From: Streptomyces adelaidensis
GTDB taxonomy: Bacteria > Actinomycetota > Actinomycetes > Streptomycetales > Streptomycetaceae
NCBI RefSeq assembly: GCF_016598475.1
Contig: NZ_JAEMUX010000032.1
Coordinates: forward strand, 1 to 64,000
Direction: 5' to 3'
DNA: 64,000 nt
Shown here: positions 23,863 to 33,414 of the stretch, piece after piece
How the letters are laid out: each line of letters starts with the position of its first letter
Numbering within the stretch: position 1 is the first letter of the stretch
The notes under the pieces: generated by a model
Told to the model about the DNA's origin: nothing
The model's input: only the letters and a program-made list of their open reading frames with translations
Database searches by the model: none
Position numbers and translations under genes: made by a program

Positions 23863-24354
23863 TCAGTGACCGCCCGTCTCCTTGAACCGCTTGTACGACT
23901 TCTCGACCTCGGCCTCGGCCTCGATACGGCCGACCCAGTCGGCGCCCTCCACGGACTTGCCGGGCTCCAGGTCCTTGTAGACCTCGAAGAAGTGCTGGAT
24001 CTCCAGGCGGTCGAACTCCGATACGTGGTGGATGTCACGCAGGTGCTCCACCCGGGGGTCGGTCGCCGGGACACACAGCAGCTTGTCGTCGCCGCCGGCC
24101 TCGTCGGTCATCCGGAACATGCCGATCGCGCGGCACTTGATGAGGCAGCCAGGGAAGGTCGGCTCATCCAGGATGACCAGCGCGTCCAGCGGGTCGCCGT
24201 CCTCGCCGAGCGTGTTCTCGACGAAGCCGTAGTCGGTCGGGTAGGCGGTCGAGGTGAAGAGTCGACGGTCCAGGCGGATCCGACCGGTCTCGTGGTCCAC
24301 CTCGTACTTGTTCCGCGAACCCTTCGGGATCTCGATCGTGACGTCGAACTCCAC
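23863..24354 (-). CDS. ppa: Inorganic pyrophosphatase
   Basis: A 163-residue family I pyrophosphatase that hydrolyses PPi to two phosphates and drives biosynthetic reactions. The active-site signature DGDPLDALVI (D-x-D-P-x-D) is near residue 57, with EIPKGSRNKYE at the N-terminus and metal ligands following. The GTG at 24354 has GGAGGAG 6 nt upstream and gives the usual N-terminus MEFDVTIEIPKG; longer starts at 24369 and 24378 are unlikely. It is divergent from dacB, as expected for this conserved neighbourhood. Confidence 0.97.
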   Translation of the reverse strand: MEFDVTIEIPKGSRNKYEVDHETGRIRLDRRLFTSTAYPTDYGFVENTLGEDGDPLDALVILDEPTFPGCLIKCRAIGMFRMTDEAGGDDKLLCVPATDPRVEHLRDIHHVSEFDRLEIQHFFEVYKDLEPGKSVEGADWVGRIEAEAEVEKSYKRFKETGGH

Positions 24355-24439
24355 CGGTGACTCCTCCATGATCAACACATAGTTCTGGTGGTTAAGTGTC
24401 CCTCACGCCGGAGTGTGATCGCGAAAGGGGCTGGTGGTC

Positions 24440-26059
24440 GTGGTTGAGCCGAAGGTCTGGCGGGCCGCGAGACCGCATGTGGAGCGGGTCGCGCGCGCCG
24501 TGAAACCGGGGCTCGTGCGCGCCGCGCGCGCCGTGAAGCCCGGTGCCGCGCGCCTCGCACAGCTGGTGAAACAGGGCGCCGTGCGCGCCGCGCGCGCCGT
24601 CACAGCACGCTCTTCGCAGCTCACGACCCTCCAGTACACCGCCGGCGCGGCCACCCTGGGGCTGGTGCTCTCGGCCGGGGCGGTCGCCACCGCCGGACCG
24701 TGGGACTCATCCGGTCAGCGTACGGCCGAGCAGGACTGGGCGGCATCGCGCGGCGGCGAGGGTGGCACAGATCACGGACGTACTTCCGGTACGTCCTCCG
24801 GTACGTCGGCGGGGGCGCCCAAGCCCGCGCCGAGCGCCCCCGCCGTGCTGGCCGGCCTCGACGGCGCCTCCGGCGCGGGGTCCGCACCCGGCGGCGCCGT
24901 CCTGGCCGACGTCCTCGATCCGCTGCTGGACGCCCCGGTGCTCGGCCCCACCCTCGCGGCCGCCGTCGTCGACGTCGCGACCGGCGAGCCGCTCTACGCC
25001 AAGGGCGCCGACGAGGCGCTGACCCCCGCCTCCACCACCAAGATCGCCACCGCAGCCGCGGTCCTCTCGGCGGCCGGCCCCGACCACCGCATCGAGACCC
25101 GTACGGTCCTGGAGCCCGACTCCGCCGACGTCGTCCTCGTCGGCGGCGGCGACCCCACTCTCACCGCCCACAAGGACGCGGACGGCTACGCGAGCCTGCG
25201 CACCCTCGCCGACGACACGGCCGCCGCCCTCGAGAAGCGTCACCTGAACGAGATCACCCTCACCTACGACGACTCCCTCTACGCCGGGCCCGAGCTCCAC
25301 TCCATCGGCGTCGACGGCAACCTGGCCCCCGTCACCGCCCTGATGGTCGACGAGGCCCGTCTCGACGACTCCACCAGGGGCACGGCCCTCCGCTCCACCG
25401 CCCCGGCGTCGGACGCGGCCGACGAGTTCGCGGCCCTCCTGAAAAACCGGGGCATCGAGACCAAGACGCAGGGCGGCTCGAAGGCGACGAAGAACGCCGA
25501 GCGGCTGGCATCCGTCTCCTCCGCCCCCCTGTCCACCCTGGTCGAGCGCATGCTCACCAACAGCGACAACGACATCGCCGAGGCCCTGGCCCGCCAGGTC
25601 GCGCTCGCGGCGGGGGAGCAGCCGAGCTTCGAGGGCGGCGCGGCGGCGATCAAGAAGGAACTCAAGAAGCTCGAAGTCCCCCTCGACGGAGTCGAGTTCG
25701 CCGACGGCAGCGGCCTGAGCCGGGGCAACCGACTCACCGCCGAGCTCCTCACCACCCTTCTCGCCAAGTCCGCGGCCCCGTCCCACCCCGAACTCCGCCC
25801 TGTCCTCACCGGCCTCCCGGTAGCCGGCTTCACGGGCACCCTCAGCACCCGCTACACCACCGACACCTCCGGCACCGGCGTCGTACGCGCCAAAACCGGC
25901 ACCCTGACCGGCGTGAACACCCTCGCCGGCACCGTCGTGGACGCCGACGGCCGCCTCCTCACCTTCGCCTTCCTCGCCACCGCCACCACAGACCGAGAAG
26001 CCGCCCCCAAGGCCCTGGACAAAGCAGCCTCAGCCCTGGCCACCTGCGGCTGCCCCTGA
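24440..26059 (+). CDS. dacB: D-alanyl-D-alanine carboxypeptidase / endopeptidase (PBP4 type)
   Basis: A 539-residue class C penicillin-binding protein (peptidase S13) that trims peptidoglycan stems and crosslinks outside the membrane. It has the active-site SxxK (STTK, about residues 198-201), SxN (SDN, about 375) and KTG (about 485). Before the catalytic domain are a positively charged N-terminus with imperfect ARAVKPG repeats, a single membrane anchor (about 65-87) and a Ser/Thr/Ala-rich linker. The GTG at 24440 has GGGG 9 nt upstream; 24434 is an alternative. It is divergent from ppa, followed by the zincin gene. Confidence 0.93.
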   Translation: MVEPKVWRAARPHVERVARAVKPGLVRAARAVKPGAARLAQLVKQGAVRAARAVTARSSQLTTLQYTAGAATLGLVLSAGAVATAGPWDSSGQRTAEQDWAASRGGEGGTDHGRTSGTSSGTSAGAPKPAPSAPAVLAGLDGASGAGSAPGGAVLADVLDPLLDAPVLGPTLAAAVVDVATGEPLYAKGADEALTPASTTKIATAAAVLSAAGPDHRIETRTVLEPDSADVVLVGGGDPTLTAHKDADGYASLRTLADDTAAALEKRHLNEITLTYDDSLYAGPELHSIGVDGNLAPVTALMVDEARLDDSTRGTALRSTAPASDAADEFAALLKNRGIETKTQGGSKATKNAERLASVSSAPLSTLVERMLTNSDNDIAEALARQVALAAGEQPSFEGGAAAIKKELKKLEVPLDGVEFADGSGLSRGNRLTAELLTTLLAKSAAPSHPELRPVLTGLPVAGFTGTLSTRYTTDTSGTGVVRAKTGTLTGVNTLAGTVVDADGRLLTFAFLATATTDREAAPKALDKAASALATCGCP

Positions 26060-26071
26060 CCCCCGCCCCAA

Positions 26072-26252
26072 AGGGGCGCGGGGAACCGCGCGAGCAACCA
26101 CGACGAGCCCGCACCCGAAACGCAACGGGCACCCCTCCCCCCTAGGGGCGCGGGGAACTGCGCGAGCAACCACGACGAGCCCGCACCCGAAACGCAACGG
26201 GCACCCCTCCCCCCCCCCAGGGGCTCGGGGAACGGCGCGAGCAACCACGACT
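26072..26252. repeat. Tandem triplet of the dispersed repeat
   Basis: Three consecutive copies start at 26072, 26144 and 26219 (periods 72 and 75 bp), each beginning AGGGGCGCGGGGAA and continuing CGCGAGCAACCACGA. The second copy ends in a run of ten C (26209-26218), and the third is truncated. This fills most of the gap between dacB and the zincin gene. Confidence 0.9.
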
Positions 26253-26334
26253 CACCCGCACGGACCAGACGACCCAAGGCACCCACCCCCTCACGGCCTG
26301 CCCCAAGCGGCAGCGCTCCCGTACGGTTGACGAC

Positions 26335-27459
26335 ATGACTCGTATCGGTGGTGCCGAGATGGTCGACTGGAATCTCGCGGTGGCGACCGCGACCCGGCTC
26401 GTACGGCCGGGCCCCGAGGTGAGCCGCGACGAGGCCCGTGCCATCGTCGCCGAGCTCCGCCGGCACGCGAAGGCGTCGGAGGGACACGTCCGCGCGTTCA
26501 CGCGGATGCTGCCCGAGACGGGTGACGACACCCCGATCCTCGTCGTCGACCGCCCGGGCTGGGTCCGGGCGAACGTCGCCGGCTTCCGGGAGTTGCTGAA
26601 GCCGCTGCTGGACAAGATGCAGGAACGTCGCGGCAGCACCCCGGGCGGGGCCGTGCTGGGCGCCGTCGGCGGCAAGGTCACCGGCGTGGAGCTGGGCATG
26701 CTGCTGTCGTTCCTCGCCTCCCGGGTCCTCGGCCAGTACGAGACGTTCGCCCCGGCGACCCGCGAGCTCCCCGCGGGGGAGAACGGCGGCGGCCGACTGC
26801 TGCTGGTCGCCCCGAACATCGTGCACGTGGAGCGCGAACTCGACGTACAGCCCCACGACTTCCGTCTCTGGGTCTGTCTGCACGAGGAGACGCACCGGAC
26901 CCAGTTCACGGCGGTGCCCTGGCTGCGGGACCACCTTGAGGGTGAAATCCAGTCGTTCCTGGGGGAGACCGAGGTCGACCCCACGACCTTCCTGGAGCGC
27001 GTCAGGGAGGCCGCCCAGTCACTCGCGGGTGGCCGGCCCGAGGGAGAGGTGGGCGACGACGGTCACTCGATCGTGGAGTTGGTGCAGTCGCCCGCCCAGC
27101 GCGAGATCCTCGGCCGGCTGACGGCCGTCATGTCCCTTCTGGAGGGCCACGCCGACTTCGTGATGGACGGCGTCGGCCCCGCCGTCGTGCCGTCGGTCGC
27201 CGAGATCCGCGAGAAGTTCCAGCAACGGCGCGCGAAGGGCGCCTCCCGCCTGGACCTCGCCCTGCGCAAGCTGCTCGGCCTGGACGCCAAGCTCAGGCAG
27301 TACAAGGACGGCGAGCGTTTCGTGCGAGCGGTCGTCGAACAGGTCGGTATGGACGGTTTCAACCGGGTGTGGACCTCCCCGAACACCCTGCCGACGAAGG
27401 CGGAGATCGCCAAACCGGCGGACTGGGTCGCGCGGGTGCATCGCAAGGCCGAATCGTGA
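26335..27459 (+). CDS. Zinc-dependent metalloprotease-like protein (DUF2342)
   Basis: A 374-residue protein of the actinobacterial DUF2342 family, sometimes labelled F420-biosynthesis-associated. It contains HEETH (residues 183-187), an HExxH zinc motif, and a downstream EGHADFVMD (about 270) that can supply the third ligand. No signal peptide is visible, so it should be cytoplasmic. A substrate is not known. The ATG at 26335 has no Shine-Dalgarno sequence but lies 7 nt after TACGGT, a candidate leaderless start. It is conserved between dacB and tilS in this neighbourhood, which suggests a housekeeping role. Confidence 0.88.
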   Translation: MTRIGGAEMVDWNLAVATATRLVRPGPEVSRDEARAIVAELRRHAKASEGHVRAFTRMLPETGDDTPILVVDRPGWVRANVAGFRELLKPLLDKMQERRGSTPGGAVLGAVGGKVTGVELGMLLSFLASRVLGQYETFAPATRELPAGENGGGRLLLVAPNIVHVERELDVQPHDFRLWVCLHEETHRTQFTAVPWLRDHLEGEIQSFLGETEVDPTTFLERVREAAQSLAGGRPEGEVGDDGHSIVELVQSPAQREILGRLTAVMSLLEGHADFVMDGVGPAVVPSVAEIREKFQQRRAKGASRLDLALRKLLGLDAKLRQYKDGERFVRAVVEQVGMDGFNRVWTSPNTLPTKAEIAKPADWVARVHRKAES

Positions 27460-27653
27460 GCCCTGCGTGAGCGTGGTGAACGAATCCGGCCGACGGCAGG
27501 CAAACGCCCCTCCAATCACCCGTCCGAGGGACCGTGAGCGATGGGTAGGCGTGCGATGCTCGGGGAACGGCCCAGTTCTGTCACCATCTACACACTCTGA
27601 GTGACCGAACTCGGGCCAACCCCCCCCCGACAATTTCATGAAGGGAACCGGAC

Positions 27654-28805
27654 ATGGGTCCCCACCCCGCGGTCGCGGCGATACGCCTGGCGGTCCGCCG
27701 CGTACTCCATGACCTCCTCACCGAACACCACACGAAGACCACCCTTCACGCGCCCGCCCACGCGACCTCCGGCGCGCCGTCCAGCGCGGGCGCACCACCG
27801 GCGCCCGCGCCCCCCGAGGCCGTACGCCCCGCCGCCGTGCCTGCGGGGACCACGCTCACCGGGTCCGCGCCTCCCGGCTCCGGCGGGTCCGGGCAGCCGC
27901 TCGTGCTCGTGGCGTGCTCCGGCGGCGCCGACTCCATGGCGCTCGCCTCCGCCCTCGCCTTCGAGGCGCACAAGCTCGGCGTCCGGGCCGGCGGTATCAC
28001 CGTCGACCACGGTCTGCAGCCCGGCTCCGAGCTGCGCGCCGAGGAAGTCGTGCTGCGCCTCAGGGAGCTCGGCCTGGACCCGGTCGAGTCCGTCGCCGTG
28101 ACCGTCGGCCGCGAGGGCGGCCCCGAGGCCGCCGCCCGTGACGCGCGCTACGCCGCCCTGGACGCCGCTCTCGAACGCCACGGCGGAGCCGCCGTCCTGC
28201 TCGGCCACACCCGCGACGACCAAGCCGAGACAGTCCTGCTCGGCCTCGCCCGCGGCTCCGGCATCCGCTCCCTCTCCGGTATGGCCGCGGTCTCGGGGGC
28301 CGACGGCCGCTACCGCCGTCCCTTCCTCGGGATCGACCGGCAGACCGCCCGCAAGGCCTGCATGGTCCAGTCCCTGCCCGTCTGGGACGACCCGCACAAC
28401 GCCGATCCCGCCTACACCCGGTCCCGGCTCCGGCACGAGGGCCTGCCCGCCCTGGAGAAGGCGCTGGGCAAGGGCGTCGTAGAGGCCCTCGCCCGTACGG
28501 CCCACCTCTCCCGTGACGACGCCGACGCCCTCGACACCTGGGCCCGCCAGGCCGAGGCCTCCGTCCGCGACGCCGCCGGTCTCCTGGAGTGCGCCAAGCT
28601 CTACGCCCTGCCGCCCGCCGTACGCCGCCGGATCCTGCGCCGCGCCGCCATCGAGGCCGGTGCCCCGGCCGGTTCCCTCTTCGCCCGGCACATCGAAGAG
28701 GTCGACCGTCTGATCACCGGCTGGAGAGGCCAGGGAGCCATCAATCTCCCCGGCCGGGTCGTCGCCCAGCGGCAGGGTGGCAGACTGGTGATTCGGCAAG
28801 GCTGA
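27654..28805 (+). CDS. tilS: tRNA(Ile)-lysidine synthase
   Basis: A 383-residue ATP-dependent enzyme that adds lysine to C34 of the AUA-reading tRNA(Ile). The PP-loop SGGADS is at residues 89-94, and GHTRDDQAETVLLGLARGSG, typical of TilS, near 183. The first 80 residues include an Ala/Pro/Ser-rich insertion before the catalytic domain that is not part of the usual fold. The ATG at 27654 follows GAAGGGA. It is followed by hpt and ftsH, the classical tilS-hpt-ftsH order. Confidence 0.95.
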   Translation: MGPHPAVAAIRLAVRRVLHDLLTEHHTKTTLHAPAHATSGAPSSAGAPPAPAPPEAVRPAAVPAGTTLTGSAPPGSGGSGQPLVLVACSGGADSMALASALAFEAHKLGVRAGGITVDHGLQPGSELRAEEVVLRLRELGLDPVESVAVTVGREGGPEAAARDARYAALDAALERHGGAAVLLGHTRDDQAETVLLGLARGSGIRSLSGMAAVSGADGRYRRPFLGIDRQTARKACMVQSLPVWDDPHNADPAYTRSRLRHEGLPALEKALGKGVVEALARTAHLSRDDADALDTWARQAEASVRDAAGLLECAKLYALPPAVRRRILRRAAIEAGAPAGSLFARHIEEVDRLITGWRGQGAINLPGRVVAQRQGGRLVIRQG

Positions 28806-28897
28806 GACCGGACGCCGACGGGCCCGTCACACGGGCCCCCGGCCCCTCGTACGGGACGGGTGTCCGGGAGCGGCCCTGGGACGACCGACCGAAAGTG

Positions 28898-29458
28898 ATG
28901 CGGGTGGACGCGAACGACATGGGTGCCGACCTCAAAGAGGTACTCATCACCAAGGAAGAGATCGACGCGAAGCTGGTTGAGCTGGCCGCGAAGGTCGACG
29001 CGGAGTACACGGGCAAGGATCTGCTCCTCGTCGGAGTCCTCAAGGGCGCGGTGATGGTCATGGCGGACCTCGCCCGGGCGCTGTCCACCCCGGTCACCAT
29101 GGACTGGATGGCCGTGTCCTCCTACGGCGCGGGCACCCAGTCCTCCGGTGTGGTGCGGATCCTCAAGGATCTCGACACCGACATCAAGGGCAAGCACGTC
29201 CTGATCGTCGAGGACATCATCGACTCCGGTCTGACCCTGTCCTGGCTGCTGTCCAACCTCGGCTCGCGCGAGCCGGAGTCGCTCAAGGTGTGCACCCTGC
29301 TGCGCAAGCCGGACGCCGCCAAGGTCGCCATCGAGGTCGAGTGGGTCGGCTTCGACATCCCCAACGAATTCGTCGTGGGCTACGGCCTCGACTACGCGGA
29401 GAAGTACCGCAACCTCCCGTTCGTCGGTACGCTCGCGCCCCACGTCTACGGCGGCTGA
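28898..29458 (+). CDS. hpt: Hypoxanthine phosphoribosyltransferase
   Basis: A 186-residue purine salvage enzyme that uses PRPP to make IMP or GMP. The PRPP loop VEDIIDSGLT is at residues 104-113, and the flexible loop with SSYG near residue 74. It begins MRVDANDMGADLKEVLI; the ATG at 28898 fits the family start, with a GTG one codon earlier as alternative. It is 92 nt downstream of tilS. In tilS-hpt-ftsH clusters the enzyme can also associate with FtsH regulation in Bacillus; nothing here shows that directly. Confidence 0.95.
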   Translation: MRVDANDMGADLKEVLITKEEIDAKLVELAAKVDAEYTGKDLLLVGVLKGAVMVMADLARALSTPVTMDWMAVSSYGAGTQSSGVVRILKDLDTDIKGKHVLIVEDIIDSGLTLSWLLSNLGSREPESLKVCTLLRKPDAAKVAIEVEWVGFDIPNEFVVGYGLDYAEKYRNLPFVGTLAPHVYGG

Positions 29459-29681
29459 AACGCCTCCGTCACGCGGACGGGAACGCCCTCGTCACGAGGG
29501 CGGGCCAGTCTCGTAGGACGCTCGGGAACCCCAGCGGGTTCCGCGCCGTTGAAGCATGCGAGGACGGGATTGCCATCAGTCCCCTGCGGCTTCGGCCGAC
29601 AAAGCTGGGGTACCGTCCGAAGAACAGTCTTTTATCAAACTCACTATGGCAGGAGGGACGGGGCGGTACCGCTCCGTATGG

Positions 29682-31697
29682 ATGGACGTGAAGCGATACT
29701 TCCGTGGGCCAGTCATGTGGATCGTGCTGGCCGTCCTTGCCGTGGTCGTGTTGATGCAGGTCGTCGGCTCGTCCGGCGGCTACAAGACGGTGGACACCGG
29801 CCAGGTTGTCCAGGCGATCAATGACAACAAGGTCAAAGAAGCCAAACTGACCACCGGCGAAGAGCAGGTCATCAAGGCCCAGCTCAAGGACGGCGAGAAG
29901 ATCGAGGGCAGCTCGAAGATCCAGGCGAGCTACATCGGCGATCAGGGCGTGACCCTCGCCAACACCCTGCAGGACAAGTTCCAGAACAAGCAGATCCCGG
30001 ACGGCTACACGGTCTCGCCGACCAAGCAGAACGCTTTCGTCGGCATCCTGCTGTCGCTGCTCCCCTTCGTCCTCATCGTGGTCGTCTTCCTGTTCCTGAT
30101 GAACCAGATGCAGGGTGGCGGCTCCCGGGTCATGAACTTCGGGAAGTCCAAGGCCAAGCTCATCACCAAGGACACCCCGAAGACGACGTTCTCGGACGTC
30201 GCCGGCGCGGACGAGGCCGTCGAGGAACTCCACGAGATCAAGGAGTTCCTGCAGGAGCCCGCCAAGTTCCAGGCCGTGGGCGCCAAGATCCCGAAGGGCG
30301 TGCTGCTCTACGGCCCGCCCGGTACGGGCAAGACGCTGCTCGCGCGTGCCGTCGCGGGCGAGGCGGGCGTCCCCTTCTACTCGATCTCCGGTTCCGACTT
30401 CGTCGAGATGTTCGTCGGTGTCGGTGCCTCCCGGGTCCGTGACCTGTTCGAGCAGGCCAAGGCGAACGCCCCGGCGATCGTCTTCGTCGACGAGATCGAC
30501 GCGGTCGGCCGCCACCGCGGCGCCGGCCTCGGCGGTGGTCACGACGAGCGCGAGCAGACGCTGAACCAGCTGCTCGTCGAGATGGACGGCTTCGACGTCA
30601 AGGGCGGCGTGATCCTCATCGCCGCGACGAACCGCCCGGACATCCTCGACCCGGCGCTGCTGCGTCCGGGCCGCTTCGACCGGCAGATCGCCGTCGACCG
30701 CCCGGACATGCAGGGCCGGCTGGAGATCCTCAAGGTTCACCAGAAGGGCAAGCCGGTCGCGCCCGACGTCGACCTGTCCGCCGTCGCCCGCCGCACCCCC
30801 GGTATGACGGGTGCCGATCTCTCCAACGTCCTGAACGAGGCCGCGCTCCTGACGGCCCGCAGCGACAAGAAGCTGATCGACAACCACATGCTGGACGAGG
30901 CGATCGACCGTGTGGTCGCGGGCCCGCAGAAGCGGACCCGGATCATGTCGGACAAGGAGAAGAAGATCACCGCGTACCACGAGGGCGGACACGCCCTGGT
31001 CGCGGCGGCCTCGCCGAACTCCGACCCGGTCCACAAGATCACCATCCTGTCCCGGGGCCGTGCCCTCGGTTACACGATGGTGCTGCCGGACGAGGACAGG
31101 TACTCGACCACCCGCAACGAGATGCTCGACCAGCTCGGGTACATGATGGGCGGCCGGGCGGCCGAGGAGCTGGTCTTCCACGACCCGACCACGGGCGCCT
31201 CGAACGACATCGAGAAGGCCACCAACCTGGCCCGCGCGATGGTCACCCAGTACGGGATGACCGAGCGTCTCGGTGCGATCAAGTTCGGCGGCGACAACAG
31301 CGAGCCGTTCCTCGGGCGTGAGATGGGTCACCAGCGCGACTACTCGGAAGAGGTCGCCGCGCTGGTCGACGAAGAGGTCAAGAAGCTCATCGAGAACGCG
31401 CACAACGAGGCCTGGGAGATCCTGGTCGAGAACCGCGACGTGCTCGACAACCTGGTGCTCCAGCTGCTGGAGAAGGAGACGCTGGGCAAGGAGCAGATCG
31501 CCGAGGTCTTCGCCACCATCGTCAAGCGTCCGCCCAGGCCCGCCTGGACCGGCTCGTCCCGCCGCACCCCCTCCACCCGTCCGCCGGTGCTCTCTCCCAA
31601 GGAGCTCGCACTGACGAACGGCGCCAATGGCGCGACGTCGGCGATCACCGCCAAAGCCGCGGCCGAGGTGACCCCGGAGGAGCAGCCCGAGAGCTGA
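29682..31697 (+). CDS. ftsH: ATP-dependent zinc metalloprotease FtsH
   Basis: A 671-residue membrane-anchored AAA+ protease that degrades membrane and soluble regulatory proteins. The membrane helices are at about residues 10-27 and 118-137, flanking the extracytoplasmic domain. It has Walker A GPPGTGKT (211-218), Walker B IVFVDEIDAVGR, a second region of homology, and zinc motif HEGGH (433-437). The C-terminal tail of about 50 residues is Pro/Thr/Ala-rich. I chose MDVKRYFRGPVMW at 29682, which matches the family; in-frame ATGs at 29646 and 29556 would add residues without similarity. Confidence 0.95.
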   Translation: MDVKRYFRGPVMWIVLAVLAVVVLMQVVGSSGGYKTVDTGQVVQAINDNKVKEAKLTTGEEQVIKAQLKDGEKIEGSSKIQASYIGDQGVTLANTLQDKFQNKQIPDGYTVSPTKQNAFVGILLSLLPFVLIVVVFLFLMNQMQGGGSRVMNFGKSKAKLITKDTPKTTFSDVAGADEAVEELHEIKEFLQEPAKFQAVGAKIPKGVLLYGPPGTGKTLLARAVAGEAGVPFYSISGSDFVEMFVGVGASRVRDLFEQAKANAPAIVFVDEIDAVGRHRGAGLGGGHDEREQTLNQLLVEMDGFDVKGGVILIAATNRPDILDPALLRPGRFDRQIAVDRPDMQGRLEILKVHQKGKPVAPDVDLSAVARRTPGMTGADLSNVLNEAALLTARSDKKLIDNHMLDEAIDRVVAGPQKRTRIMSDKEKKITAYHEGGHALVAAASPNSDPVHKITILSRGRALGYTMVLPDEDRYSTTRNEMLDQLGYMMGGRAAEELVFHDPTTGASNDIEKATNLARAMVTQYGMTERLGAIKFGGDNSEPFLGREMGHQRDYSEEVAALVDEEVKKLIENAHNEAWEILVENRDVLDNLVLQLLEKETLGKEQIAEVFATIVKRPPRPAWTGSSRRTPSTRPPVLSPKELALTNGANGATSAITAKAAAEVTPEEQPES

Positions 31698-31775
31698 CAC
31701 CCACCCGGTGAGAACCGGCCACCGGAAGCTCTGCCTCCCGGACCCACGGTCGCCTCACCAGGCCCCGAATGGATA

Positions 31776-31809
31776 CCGCGCCCCCCTGGTTTTAGCCTGG
31801 GGGGCGCGG
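31776..31809 (+). terminator. Terminator of ftsH
   Basis: CCGCGCCCCCC (31776-31786) pairs with GGGGGGCGCGG (31799-31809), followed by CATTTTCG. This is a strong rho-independent-type hairpin between ftsH and folE. Confidence 0.88.
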
Positions 31810-31878
31810 CATTTTCGTATGGCCGAAACGTGAGACGCGTAATCCGTATGCGTCGCAGGCTCAGGAGCGAGGCATCCC

Positions 31879-32484
31879 ATGACCGACCCCGTGACGCTGG
31901 ACGGCGAAGGCAGCATCGGCGAGTTCGATGAGAAGCGTGCCGAGAACGCCGTACGCGAACTGCTGATCGCGGTCGGCGAGGACCCCGATCGGGAGGGGCT
32001 CAGGGAGACGCCGGGGCGGGTGGCGCGGGCGTACAAGGAGATCTTCGCGGGGCTGTGGCAGCAGCCGCAGGATGTGCTGACCACGACGTTCGATATCGGC
32101 CACGACGAGATGGTGCTGGTCAAGGACATCGAGGTGTACTCGACCTGTGAGCACCATCTGGTGCCGTTCCGGGGGGTGGCCCACGTCGGGTACATCCCGG
32201 CGACCAGCGGCAAGATCACCGGTCTGTCCAAGCTGGCGCGGCTCGTGGACGTCTACGCCCGCCGGCCTCAGGTGCAGGAGCGGCTCACCACACAGATCGC
32301 CGACTCGCTGATGGAGATCCTGGAGCCGCGCGGGGTGATCGTCGTCGTCGAGTGCGAGCACATGTGCATGTCGATGCGGGGCATCCGCAAGCCCGGCGCG
32401 AAGACCATAACGTCGGCGGTGCGGGGGCAACTGCGGGACGCGGCGACCCGCAACGAGGCGATGAGCCTCATCATGGCCCGCTGA
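31879..32484 (+). CDS. folE: GTP cyclohydrolase I
   Basis: A 201-residue type I enzyme making 7,8-dihydroneopterin triphosphate, the first step of folate synthesis. The zinc ligands appear in YSTCEHHLVPF (Cys/His) and VECEHMCMSMRG. The GVAHVGYIP and SGKITGLSKLARLV signatures are intact. The ATG at 31879 has an AGGAGCGAGG ribosome site. It is a zinc-dependent form, notable because the window also carries a zinc-starvation response. It heads the folate gene group. Confidence 0.96.
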   Translation: MTDPVTLDGEGSIGEFDEKRAENAVRELLIAVGEDPDREGLRETPGRVARAYKEIFAGLWQQPQDVLTTTFDIGHDEMVLVKDIEVYSTCEHHLVPFRGVAHVGYIPATSGKITGLSKLARLVDVYARRPQVQERLTTQIADSLMEILEPRGVIVVVECEHMCMSMRGIRKPGAKTITSAVRGQLRDAATRNEAMSLIMAR

Positions 32485-32547
32485 CCGGAGGCCCCATGAG
32501 CCGGGAGCGGCGGATCGCCTCCGCTCCCGGCGCTTAGGCTTGGCGTC

Positions 32548-33414
32548 ATGAGTAACCAGCACCGGCGCGGCCGTGTGGCCGGAATGCCTCTGTGGGACCG
32601 TTGCGCGGTCATGGGCGTCGTCAATGTCACCCCGGACTCCTTCTCCGACGGCGGACGCTGGTTCGACACCACGGCGGCGGTCAAGCATGGTCTCGCGCTG
32701 GTCGGGGAGGGCGCGGACCTGGTGGACGTCGGCGGTGAGTCGACCCGTCCCGGGGCCGCCCGGGTCGACGAGGCGGAGGAGCTCAAGCGGGTCGTCCCCG
32801 TCGTGCGGGGGCTGGCCGCCGAGGGTGTCGCCGTCTCTGTGGACACCATGCGCGCCTGTGTCGCCGAGCGGGCGCTCGCGGCCGGTGCCGTCCTCGTCAA
32901 CGACGTCAGCGGCGGTCTCGCCGACCCCGCGATGATCCCGGTCGTGGCCGGCTCGGGCGCCCCCTTCGTGGTCATGCACTGGCGGGGCTTCCTGGAGGGC
33001 GGCAACGTCAGGGGCGTCTACGAGGACGTCGTCGCCGAGGTCGCGAGGGAGCTCCACGCGCGCGTGGAGGCCGTCCTGGAGGGCGGTGTCGCGGCGGACC
33101 GCGTCATCGTCGACCCGGGCCTCGGCTTCTCCAAGGACGCCGAGCACGACCTCACCCTCCTCGCCCACCTCGACCGGCTGCACGGCCTCGGCCACCCCCT
33201 GCTGGTCGCCGCCTCCCGCAAGCGGTTCCTCGGCCGCGTCCTGGCGGGCCCGGAGGGCTCCCCGCCGCCCGCGCGGGAGCGCGACGCCGCCACGGCCGCC
33301 GTGTCGGCCCTGGCCGCCCAGCAGGGCGCCTGGGCGGTCCGGGTGCACGAGGTGCGAGCCACCGCCGACGCCGTGCGCGTCGCCCGCGCGATCGAAGGGG
33401 CGCGGGAGCGGTGA
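32548..33414 (+). CDS. folP: Dihydropteroate synthase
   Basis: A 288-residue enzyme that joins pterin pyrophosphate with p-aminobenzoate; it is the sulfonamide target. The signatures NVTPDSFSDGG (residues 26-36), DVGGESTRPGA and the C-terminal ARAIEGARER are clear. The ATG at 32548 lacks a Shine-Dalgarno sequence and lies 7 nt after TAGGCT, a candidate leaderless start. That implies folP has its own promoter after folE. It overlaps the next gene by 4 nt (GTGA). Confidence 0.95.
   Translation: MSNQHRRGRVAGMPLWDRCAVMGVVNVTPDSFSDGGRWFDTTAAVKHGLALVGEGADLVDVGGESTRPGAARVDEAEELKRVVPVVRGLAAEGVAVSVDTMRACVAERALAAGAVLVNDVSGGLADPAMIPVVAGSGAPFVVMHWRGFLEGGNVRGVYEDVVAEVARELHARVEAVLEGGVAADRVIVDPGLGFSKDAEHDLTLLAHLDRLHGLGHPLLVAASRKRFLGRVLAGPEGSPPPARERDAATAAVSALAAQQGAWAVRVHEVRATADAVRVARAIEGARER

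Noticed and set aside
26072..26252. Insertion sequence
   Set aside because: There are tandem copies of a short repeat but no transposase gene or terminal inverted repeats of an IS.
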